From Chamaelirium japonicum (taxonomy: Eukaryota > Streptophyta > Magnoliopsida > Liliales > Melanthiaceae), in NCBI GenBank assembly GCA_947650365.1, contig OX393557.1, positions 33,297,099 through 33,361,098 of the forward strand: a stretch of DNA of 64,000 nucleotides. Direction: 5' to 3'. A program made the position numbers and the translations under genes. A model generated the notes under the pieces. The model did not search any database. It was not told the origin of the DNA and worked only from the letters and a program-made list of their open reading frames with translations. This document shows, piece by piece, positions 11,467 through 20,300 of this stretch. Position 1 is the first letter of the stretch. Every line of letters starts with the position of its first letter.

Positions 11467-14106
11467 TCCTCTACCACTAATAAAAATTTCGTCCTCGAAA
11501 TTTAAAGTTTTTACCTTAGTTGTCGAACAAATTTATTTCTGATTCCAATTCTCAAGTAACTTGTTCCTCATTGTGATGTTGCCATAGTACTTTTTCCAAT
11601 TGTATAGTTTTGGTTCGCAATACTTTATCTTTTGTATTTACAACCTTCCTAAGTACTCCCACGTAATATGCACTAGATTGAATGTTTTCATTTTCCAAGA
11701 TATGAGAAGGATCAGGCTCATATAGATACTTGAAAAACTAGATGAACATCAGCCACTATTTGACCATCTTAACTTAAGTACACCTCCTAACCCTACATGA
11801 ATACATCCGTGTAAAGTGCATACTTCTTCCCACTTTTTGGTATCGTCAAAATCGGAGCTGTAGTGAGTTTCTTCTTTAGTTCTTGGGATGTATTCTCACT
11901 GGATTTCAACCACTCAAATTTTACTCTTTTAACTTTATTAATATATTTTGAATAGAAAATTCTAATCGGTAATCTTATGGAGTTTTAATAATACTTTACT
12001 GACCTTAAAACTTCTTATAGTATATCTTTTCATTATAATATCAATCTTTTTTTTTTCTAAGAGGTAATTATTAACTTATTTGGGTGTTTTGTTTATGGGA
12101 TTCAATAAGGCAATAAATTCTAGGGTTTGAGAATAAAATTTTTCTGACTTTTCTACTCACACATCAACTGTACCTGGCTACTGTATTTACCAGGAACCAC
12201 AGTGATATAAGAATAGAGTTGACCTAAGAGTTGGGGCAATTCTAGTGATCTAGTTTTGGGGACGGTTCAAATTTTGGAATCCGACTAAAAAATTTTGGTC
12301 TTGGCAACCGTCGAGAAACTTATTAATGGCTACATATACTTTTATTCCTAAAGGAGGTTAAAAAAAATGGATGTTCATAACTTATAAGTAGTGTATCCTC
12401 TGGTATTTAATAGAAAGTTTTAGGATTAACACTAATCGTTGTCGTGATGACTACGGTGTATCCTGTTAGTTCTGCCTTCAGTTGAATATGTATGATTTGT
12501 GTCGGGGTCTAAAGGAATTGATCCTACGAATTTAAGTCTTTTCGTAGTTACTGATATATTGTTTAAAATAGTTCATACCCTTGATAACATCATTGTTAGT
12601 CGATACAGCGAAAGTCTTGCTACGTACTCTTTGAACAGCGTGATCCACAGGTCCTTGTTGGACAGGACGGAATAAGGCCTAGATTGAGTGAATAGAAAAT
12701 TTTGACCGATGAGTTTTTGTTAATATATTTTTTTGTAAATAAGGAGCATCAGTAACTACTAATCTGTCCCGAAATCTTTGTCCAATATTGTCTGTGCCAA
12801 GACATCCGGTTTTCTATTGCCTTTCCTTTTCTAACTTGTATCCAATTACTTGAAGTTCTTAATTTCACATCTGTACTTCGATTACTTTTTTTTTTTTTAC
12901 TATTAAAAACTTCAAACTATTTCATTCTGATCATTTAGGATACAGAGGTAAACTATCATGATCTCGAAGTCAAAGTCCTAGGCGGCTCCCCCTCAGGTGG
13001 CTCCACACTAGCAGTTGGCATCCCTTTTTCCCATGGAACGGCTCCACCTAACTTTAGGCAGCCCTTTCCTAGGTAGCCATTTCCATTGAACTCGAATTCG
13101 AGAAATGATGATTATCCTCAATCCTAATTATCACAGTACATGTTATAATTTAAGTCAATTATGTACTTGAAATTAGTTCTCTATGCACTAATGAGTCAAC
13201 CCAGATCTCACCATATTTTTGTAACAATTAAATACTAGTGACTAGTATTCTACATTCAACTCGACTATATTTAAAACTTTACTTATTTGTGTCAATCATT
13301 TGTATATTGCTAACCGTTTGAGGTTGGAGTCCATTGGACTTCTCGACTATAGCTTTCATCCAAGAAATATCTTAGTTTTTTTATAGGGCTAATTTTTTTT
13401 ATTTTTTTATTTTTCCCGAGTAATTGGCGTACATAAAACTAATTTCTGAGTTAACCTACTCTCATCCAGATTGATTAACCTAAGTAAGGTTCTACTACTT
13501 TGGATAGGTTTCAGGTTACACAGAAAATAGGTCTTAGTCCTAAGAATCGTTTCTTTCGGATGATCATTATTTCTGCTAAGATTCTGTAGTAACGTGTTTT
13601 CAAAAAGAGGTCTTAGGAGATAGGAGCTTAAATTAAATTACTCCTTAGAGATTTCTTACCCTAATCGAGTTTCTACTCGGGTTTATATCACCTTCTTATG
13701 TTTTCATATCGTTACGAAGATGCATCATATAAAAGAGGCATCCTATAATTCTAGTTAGTTCTCAATTCTCTTTATCATGCGTTCTAATTTTTGATGCACC
13801 TATATTGTCTTCTAGGTTGACTAACTTTTCAGCGTCTAATGTTATTGTCTCAGACCTACGTATCGAAAGCTATTATAACATATTTTTAAAAAAAGAGATC
13901 CTAAATTTAAGTTCAGGTATATATACTTTGTTTTAGAAATTAATTATCTTAGGTCATCAATGTCTTAATCCTCTAGGGTTAGGTGTTCCTAGATCTAATT
14001 CACATGAACCTAACTTGTGCTCTAGGTTAAATGACTACCCCACTAATGTCCTTCTTGCTAATAATTCTAATTTCTAGGACCTATTACCTAGGCTCTGATA
14101 CCAAGT
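11467..14106 (-). mobile_element. Internal region 2 of the tandem gypsy derivative
   Basis: 2640 bp, collinear with 6247-8860, including the same pol scrap at about 11827-11930 and primer binding site at 14091-14103. It has a small extra segment near 12985-13005 and different homopolymer lengths. It is heavily broken, with no gene. Confidence 0.75.
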
Positions 14107-14339
14107 TGTAACGCCCCGATATTTTACGGATTAATTCAACCCGTATAATACTGGGGTGTTAGGAATAAAAACTTGATATAAATAAATTCCATCAAATATG
14201 AAAATTACTGAGCCAATCTATTAAAACATCATTGTTTCATACAATTTATCAAAATCGAAAGCCTAAAGCTAAGACTTTCCACATGGACACATCATAATCC
14301 AGTTCCGTCATCGTCATAGAAAGGTGTGTAGAGTGGGTC
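14107..14339 (-). repeat. LTR copy 3, truncated
   Basis: The first 233 bp of the LTR, TGTAACGCC... through GAGTGGGTC, after which homology to the other copies stops abruptly. It keeps the primer-site-facing edge only. Confidence 0.85.
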
Positions 14340-14643
14340 CAATGAAATCACTGTAGCAATTATTGAACAAACCTATTGATTATGTGCTGCTCAAGAGCTA
14401 ATGGAATGATATTTTTGTTATTTAATAGGTGTTAAAATAGTCAACAAGGGTTTAATGAAAAAGCATCTTTTAAGAAGGGGTTTGAGCTCAAGCGAACACA
14501 TTGTTAGGACCGGAGCTTAAAGTATCTCCTAAAAAGAGGTTTTCACTAAGTCCCCGAATTAAAAACCCTACTCTACCCTGCCTCTTTCTCAACCTCATCA
14601 CCCTTTGGCCGCAACCCCCCCCCTATTGTACCCCCGCCGAAAC
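14340..14643. other. Unassigned spacer
   Basis: No gene. The stretch at about 14460-14560 (TTTGAGCTCAAGCG, then CTCCTAAAAAGAGGTTTTC) resembles 23940-24015, pointing to a small dispersed repeat. Its first bases resemble the CACTGTAGCAA repeats at the left edge of the window. Confidence 0.35.
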
Positions 14644-14975
14644 TGTAACATCCGCCCCAAACACACAAGGTTTTGTCCGCTTTGCCCATGCCCGCACGAG
14701 AACTTCCCAGGGAGGTTACCCATCCTAGTACTGCTCTTGCCTGAGCATGCTTAACTACGGAGTTCTTACGAAAACCGTAGCGGCGCACGGTTTTAAAACG
14801 CGTCTTTTATGTTTGGGAGGAAAAATTATATAAGTAGCTCAGGATCTCCTTCTCTCCAGGCGATGTGGGGCTAACTCATGACATTGTACACCTCACCTCA
14901 CCTCGTCCATCGTGGCATCCCAGCCTTAGGAGTCTTGGCTCTTGGCTATTGGCCTATTGGATCTTGGTCGTCACA
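14644..14975 (-). repeat. Cassandra LTR, left, complete
   Basis: 332 bp; on the minus strand TGTGACGACC...GGATGTTACA. It contains a 5S-like region (about 14686-14790) and, upstream of it on the minus strand, a CTTATATAATTTTTCC TATA-like stretch. It has the same length as the complete plus-strand LTR at 15305-15636. Confidence 0.85.
14686..14790 (-). pseudogene. 5S rRNA-derived segment in Cassandra LTR
   Basis: The minus strand reads AACTCCGTAGTTAAGCATGC and later GGATGGGTAACCTCCCTGGG. These correspond to the internal promoter of plant 5S rRNA: box A (AGTTAAGCGTGCT) and box C (GATGGGTGACCTCC). The first third of 5S is poorly conserved. It is an LTR component, not a 5S gene; RNA polymerase III promoter activity is possible but not shown. 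Confidence 0.75.
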
Positions 14976-15055
14976 ATCCACCCTCCTTAGGGCTACACGT
15001 CCTTGTGTAGGGCTAGACCCCCCCATCCCGAGGAGAACCGGCTCTGATACTATTT

Positions 15056-15223
15056 TGTAACATCCGTCCCAAACGCACAAGATTTTGTCCGCTTTGTCCG
15101 TGCCCGCACGAGAACTTCCCAGGGTGGTCACCCATCCTAGTACTACTCTCGCCCGAGCACGCTTTATCCGTGCGGGTACGGACAAAGCGGACAAAATCTT
15201 GTGCGTTTGGGACGGATGTTACA
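15056..15223. repeat. Head-to-head junction of two Cassandra LTR ends
   Basis: 15056-15164 is a minus-strand LTR 3' portion with part of the 5S segment. From about 15167 to 15223 the sequence runs back as the plus-strand LTR 3' end. The arms match almost perfectly over about 55 bp (ACGCACAAGATTTTGTCCGC versus its reverse complement), leaving a loop of about 55 bp. This would form a strong hairpin. Confidence 0.8.
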
Positions 15224-15304
15224 AAATGGTATCAAAGCCGGTTCTCCTCGGGATGGGGGGGGTCTAGCCCTACACGAGGACGTGTAGTCCTAAGGGGGGT
15301 GGAT

Positions 15305-15636
15305 TGTGACGACCAAGATCCAATAAGCCAATAACCAAGAGCCAAGACTCCTGAGGCTGGGATGCCAAGATGGATGAGGTGAGGTGAGGTGTACAAGGCC
15401 ATGAGTTAGCCCCACATCGTCTGGAGAGAAGGAGATCCTGAGCTACTTATATAATTTCCCCTCCCAAACATAGAAGACGTGTTTTGAAACCGTGTGCCAC
15501 TATGGATTTCGTAAGAACTCCGTAGTTAAGCATGCTCGGGCGAGAGCAGTACTAAGATGGGTGACCTCCCTGAGAAGTTCTTGTGCGGGCATGGACAAAA
15601 CGGACAAAATCTTGTGTGTTTGGGGCGGATGTTACA
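15305..15636 (+). repeat. Cassandra LTR, right, complete
   Basis: 332 bp, TGTGACGACC...GGATGTTACA. A primer site follows at 15640 (TGGTATCAGGGCC). It holds a TATA-like CTACTTATATAATT near 15442 upstream of the 5S-derived segment. Confidence 0.85.
15485..15595 (+). pseudogene. 5S rRNA-derived segment with boxes A and C
   Basis: AACTCCGTAGTTAAGCATGC (box A at about 15524-15537) and GATGGGTGACCTCC (box C at about 15557-15569) sit at the spacing found in 5S rRNA. Overall similarity to plant 5S is good from base 40 or so to the 3' end and weak before it. It is the best preserved of the four 5S-like segments in the cluster. Confidence 0.8.
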
Positions 15637-15721
15637 AAATGGTATCAGGGCCGGTTATCCTCGGGATGGGGGGGGGGGGTCTAACCCTACACGAGGACGT
15701 GTAGCCCTAAGGGGGGTGGAT

Positions 15722-16610
15722 TGTGACGACCAAGATCCAATAGCCAAGAGCCAAGAGCCAAGAGCCAAGATTCCTGAGGTTGGAATTAGGGGTGGGACTT
15801 GGGCGGGTTGGGCGGGTTGAAGGGTCTGCCCATGCCCAACCCGACTTGCACAAACCTTTGCCCATTTTGCCCGTGGAACCCGGGGAACCCGTGGAAGCCC
15901 AACCCGTGCTTGCCCATTCTAGTTCCTCAGGTTCTCGGGTTGCCCAATTTACAAAATAATAAGCGGGTTGAGCAGGTTGCCCAATTAGAAATGCTTGTGC
16001 ACATAAATAGATGGAAAAAAAATCCAACATATTTTTGAATTGATAAAAAAAATCTTTGATTTGCATAACAAAAACATAAAGTCCGACCCATATTCTCACA
16101 TATTGCATATGAATTCTTAGCAGTCAACATAAAATAGGTGGTCTTTGATTTCCATAAAAAAAACTATCAAAGCATTCAACCTTAGTGTGTCACTTCCTCG
16201 GATTCGTCGAGTTCCTCGGGTTGGGGAGATCGATGCCCAAACCTGTCCAAATTGAAATCGGGTTGATCTTTTTTTGTCCAAACCCGTCCAAGTTTTTAAC
16301 CAGCTTTGCCCATGTTTGTCCATTGTTCGGGTTGGGCGGGTCGGGTTCGGGTCAGACCCGCCCAAGTCCCATCCCTAGCTGAGATGCCAAGATGGATGAG
16401 GTGAGGTAAGGTGAGGTGAGGTGTACAAGGCCATGAGTTAGTTCCACATCGTCTGTAGAGAAGGAGATCCTAAGCTACTTATATAATTTTCCCTCCCAAA
16501 CATAGAAGGCGTGTCTTAAAACTGTGCGCCGCTACGGATTTCGTAAGAACTCCATAGTTAAGCGTGCTCGGGTGAGAGTAGTACCAGGATGGGTGACAAC
16601 CCTGGGAAAG
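15722..16610 (+). repeat. Cassandra LTR split by a MITE and truncated
   Basis: It begins TGTGACGACCAAGATCC at 15722, is interrupted by the hAT MITE at 15787-16377, resumes GCTGAGATGCCAAGATGG, and runs through a 5S-like segment (about 16515-16607) to 16610. The normal LTR 3' end and everything after it are missing. Confidence 0.8.
15787..16377. mobile_element. hAT-type MITE inserted in a Cassandra LTR
   Basis: 591 bp with inverted ends TAGGGGTGGGACTTGGGC / GCCCAAGTCCCATCCCTA. The flanks GTTGGAAT (left) and GCTGAGAT (right) are diverged copies of GCTGGGAT, the uninterrupted sequence present in the sister LTR at 15353. This gives an 8-bp target duplication and the empty-site sequence in the same window. 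The interior is rich in GGGTTGGGC/CCCAACCC and has no transposase. Same group as 612-1204. Confidence 0.9.
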
Positions 16611-16786
16611 AGATCGGGAGATCTATATAGGAGAGCTAATACTTGCTATTTATTAATTCTATAATTTTGTTATTATAACATCAACAGTCAGGATTTTATA
16701 AATAAGCACAATGATCTTGAGGGAAAGTTTGTTTGTGTTTGGACAGGGGTGCCCAATAAGTTAGGTGGGCTCAAATAATATTATCT

Positions 16787-16834
<48 letters not shown>
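16611..16834 (+). promoter_or_regulatory. THIM upstream region and 5' leader with GA microsatellite
   Basis: Between the truncated Cassandra LTR and the THIM start lie a TATA-like CTATATAGG (about 16632) and an uninterrupted GA/TC microsatellite at about 16792-16833. The microsatellite ends two bases from the ATG and so most likely sits in the 5' leader. GA tracts in plant leaders are known binding sites for BBR/BPC proteins; any such role here is inference. Confidence 0.4.
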
Positions 16835-16836
<2 letters not shown>

Positions 16837-17338
16837 GGAAGAAGAGTTTGCAGCGGGGAAGGCCACCAGCGGAGCGGGCCCACCCAAGGGAGACTGGGAT
16901 TTGGAACGAGGGCCAGACGGACGTTGGGGCCCGAGGGCATGGGAGCTGCTGGAGAGGGTGCGGGCGCGGGCCCCGTTGGTGCAGTGCATCACCAACCTGG
17001 TGTCCATGGACCTGATGGCCAACGCCCTCCTGGCGGCCGGCGCCTCCCCGGCCATGGTCCACTCCCTCCGCGAGATCCCCGACTTCACCCCCCAGGCCGC
17101 CGCCCTCTGCATAAACGTCGGCACGCTCTCCGACGACTGGCTCCCCTCCATGCGGGCCGCCGCGTCCGCCGCCGCCCGGGCCAGCCGCCCATGGGTCCTC
17201 GACCCCGTCGCCGTCTTCGCCTCCGGATTCCGCATGCAGGCATGCCTCGGCCTCCTCGAGCTCCGCCCCACCGTAATCCGAGGGAACGCCTCCGAGATCC
17301 TATCTCTCTCCTCCGCCTCCCGGATAACCAACGGCAAG
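16835..17338 (+). CDS. THIM: THIM exon 1
   Basis: 168 codons from the first in-frame ATG after the GA tract to ...ITNGK, then the donor GTAGAT. Codon third positions are strongly G/C. The overlapping open frames on both strands are by-products of this composition. Confidence 0.92.
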
Positions 17339-20300
17339 GTAGATCTTCATCTTCGGGGCTGTTTGGTTAGCGGGATTGCCTCTAGGCGATAAATTCCATT
17401 TCCACTGAATCCATTGCCACGGCCTGGAAATGGAATCGATTGTCGTTGTTGTTTGGTTCGCCCAGGAAATGAGAGAGGGGGGGGGGGGGGGGGGATTCTG
17501 AAAAGTAGAGATCCAAAAAGTTACCATGTTATCTTCCGGGAAAACCCCGATGGCTCAACGATTTTGTCCTCAATTCTGCGAACCAAACACCCCCAATGAT
17601 GGAATTCTATTCCAATTAAGCGGAAATGGCTGTAATTCTGCGGAAACAACCCCATCACTATTTGACTTGTCTCTTAATTCATTGATAAATAAAACCAAAC
17701 CCTAGGTTTTACCTCTGATATAAATTATTATTGCCGACTTCCATATGGTTCATCTAATCATCAACATTTCAATTCTCCATATGTTGATGAGATTTGATCA
17801 CCTCTGCTGCTCATAGTATAGCTGAACATTTCTTTGTAGCAATTAGTGTAGACAATATCCAAAGATGCTGCCATTCCGTAAAATCCGAAAGAAATTGAGA
17901 GGCTTGACAAATTTTGAGACCTAACGATTTATGTCAATAGGGTTGAATGTTTATTGAAAATGATGTGCTCACTATTGGCGTCGAATCTCGACGATCCAAG
18001 TTATCAACTTCGATCTGGATCCAATCTGTCGGTAATGCTAGCTATCGACTTGGATTGTTGGCCAAATATCAAGGATGGCTTGTATTATGAAACATGAGGG
18101 GGTATAGACCATTAGACCCTTTGTTGATTCGATGCCCCGGCCCCCAGGCCCTCGACAGCCGTTGACCCATTTACTTAAGGGTCGATAAGCCTCAGGGAAG
18201 AAGAGCTCATGGTTTCTGGAGAAAGGCAGATGCCTTTCGAGAACTAGGGTTGAGGGCAGGGATATCTTGTAGAAGTGAGTTGGAATTTAGTCCTAAGGAA
18301 TGATCATGATGATGGATGGGAAGAAAAGGGTTAATGTTTCTCCTTACTGGAGAGAAGAAGGTGATCTGGTTTAACCGGAGAAGGCATTGGCGCTCAAAGC
18401 TCCCTATGGAGGAGTATTTGATGCCAGTGAGAGTTGGAAGTTGATGGAGATTTTTCGCTAAGAGGGGGCGACAAAAAACACTATTTTTTGGTGGTTGGTT
18501 GATCGATATGTGAAGATATAGTGGAAGCTAGTAGGGTTATGGAACTTCTGCACTTGTTAAAGGTGTTGTTCTAGCTGCACCAAACTTTAGAAGGAATTGG
18601 TTAGGATTGGTTTGCTGTAATCGTAATCTTTAGGGTCCTTTAAGCTTTCAATTTTTAGTAAGTTATTTATAAACAAGACAGAGTTTCGGAGGATTTGAAT
18701 TAGAAATGTGTTAGCTTCTTTAAATGTGGTCCAATTGCAATCTCTCTGGTGAAACATTAATTATGATGTGCCATAGTTCAACGTTTGATGTGCGATCGCA
18801 CAACTCAACATATCTTGGTCCTATATGCTGTTTTTTTTTTCTTTTTTTATTAGGAAATAAGAAAAGTAAAAAAATCTTAAAAAACAAAAAAAAGGGGATA
18901 TTTGGGGAGTGTATATAAGGAAGAAGCTGTGTGTGTGTGTATGTGTGTGTGTGTGTGCAACCGCACACCTCCCTAGCCGTTGGGGTGTATGGTACGACAT
19001 TTTCATATGCGACCGCATATGATCTTATACACGTGTGCGGTGGCACAACCATTTCCATGGTTGTGCATTGCATATGCGATCGCACTTGACAACACTAGTG
19101 CCAATACATGCTTATGTTAACTTGCTTATCTGTGAAATACATGCTTATGTTAACTTGCTTATCTGTGCAAGTGGTGGTATATGAATGAGTGGGTATACAC
19201 GATAACATGCATTGTGTGCTCTCTTTGTATGTGTGCTAAGGTCATTCACTTCATTTTCGCCCATTTATGTTATACTTTAACCCTTCTTCCTTTTCTGACT
19301 CTTTTTGAACATAACCCTGCAACCCACAAAGTTACATGCACCCTACAAGATTGTTGCTGGACTGTCGTGTTATCAGTTCTCACATCTGCAACCCGATTCA
19401 TAAATTTCTTATGTTAGTTCCTCTTTTTTCACACTTTTTTTCGTTGAGGATACGACCTACTTATTGGCAGTCTTGAAATTATTTGAATCCATTTTATGTG
19501 TGGCCTATGTTTCTTTATGCAATTCTATTTATGTTGTGGATACGCCCACAGAGAATTTTTTTTTTTTTTCTGTTCTCTTTTAACTCACTATCCAAATGTT
19601 CGATAAGTTTTTGGAATGCACAGATACTTATAACTTGCTCACTGTTTGCATGAGCTTAAACTGTTTGAGAAACAAGGTAGGTCTTCCTACATGCCAACTA
19701 GCCTTTTAGATTTCTTGGCATACCCATAAGTTACCTCGGTCAGGTTTTTTGCACCAGTCTTAGAGGTTAACGTCTTATCAGATGGTCGAGAAATTCTTCC
19801 CTATAGTCAACCATCTTGATGTGAGACCAATGAAGATGATGATGATGACATGTATCTACAACTTCTTCCATCATGTCATTGTAACTAACTTCGGATTCGG
19901 AATTTTTCGGTGGTGGGCCAATTTGGTTCAGTTAAGACAAATTCTGAAAACATTCGGGCAAAAAATTGAGAAAATTTGGGAATTTTTCTGTATTACTTAG
20001 AATTTTCAGGATTATTGGAATGTTTTAGGGATTTTTAATATGTTTTTTGAAGAATCATTAGCGAATATTCCAGATTATTCAAAAAACTGGCGAATCAAAA
20101 TATTAATCGTTGATTTATTCAGCAGACCCATAATGCGCAAACATTCAGAGATTTTTCAGAAATTCGGAAAACTTTGTGATTATGCATCATGCATTTACTT
20201 TTGTTTTCCTCAAAATTATATCTAACAATGAGCTAGGTCATCACAAGGTTTTTAGTTGAGGCCTTAGGTTGGTACATATCCACATTTGTGCATGTGACCA

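Larger units (their letters stand above)
3648..14339 (-). mobile_element. Gypsy-derived element in tandem form: LTR-int-LTR-int-partial LTR
   Basis: Three copies of an LTR that begins TGTAACGCCCCGATATT alternate with two copies of one internal region: LTR 3648-6246, internal 6247-8860, LTR 8861-11466, internal 11467-14106, and an LTR fragment 14107-14339. Orientation is minus: the initiator-Met primer site, reverse complement of GGCTCTGATACCA, abuts the left edge of the second and third LTRs. A TTTCGAGGACGAAATTTTT-type 3' end, common in plant Ty3/gypsy elements, abuts the right edge of the first LTR. The interior keeps only scraps of pol and is heavily broken, so this is a non-autonomous, internally deleted derivative. 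The LTR copies look only a few per cent different where compared, so it is fairly young. The third LTR is cut off at 14339, so no target duplication can be tested. Confidence 0.85.
14644..16610. mobile_element. Cassandra-type TRIM cluster, head to head
   Basis: Short LTRs of 332 bp contain a 5S rRNA-derived segment. They flank internal regions of only about 80-85 bp that hold little more than a primer site (TGGTATCAGGGCC) and a purine tract (AAGGGGGGTGGA). This is the structure of the Cassandra TRIM family. The left half is on the minus strand (LTR 14644-14975, internal 14976-15055, LTR part 15056-15164). The right half is on the plus strand (LTR end about 15167-15223, internal 15224-15304, LTR 15305-15636, internal 15637-15721, LTR 15722-16610 split by a MITE). 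The halves meet head to head near 15165 and form a long near-palindrome. The last LTR is truncated at 16610. Confidence 0.85.

Noticed and set aside
14686-16607. 5S rRNA genes
   Set aside because: The 5S-like segments lie inside Cassandra LTRs, lack a well conserved 5' third and are not in a 5S tandem array.
16765-17370. Upstream ATG and a 201-codon frame overlapping THIM exon 1, and the minus-strand frames there
   Set aside because: They translate the GA tract as Arg-Glu and then an out-of-frame GC-rich exon; no similarity, whereas the THIM frame is conserved.
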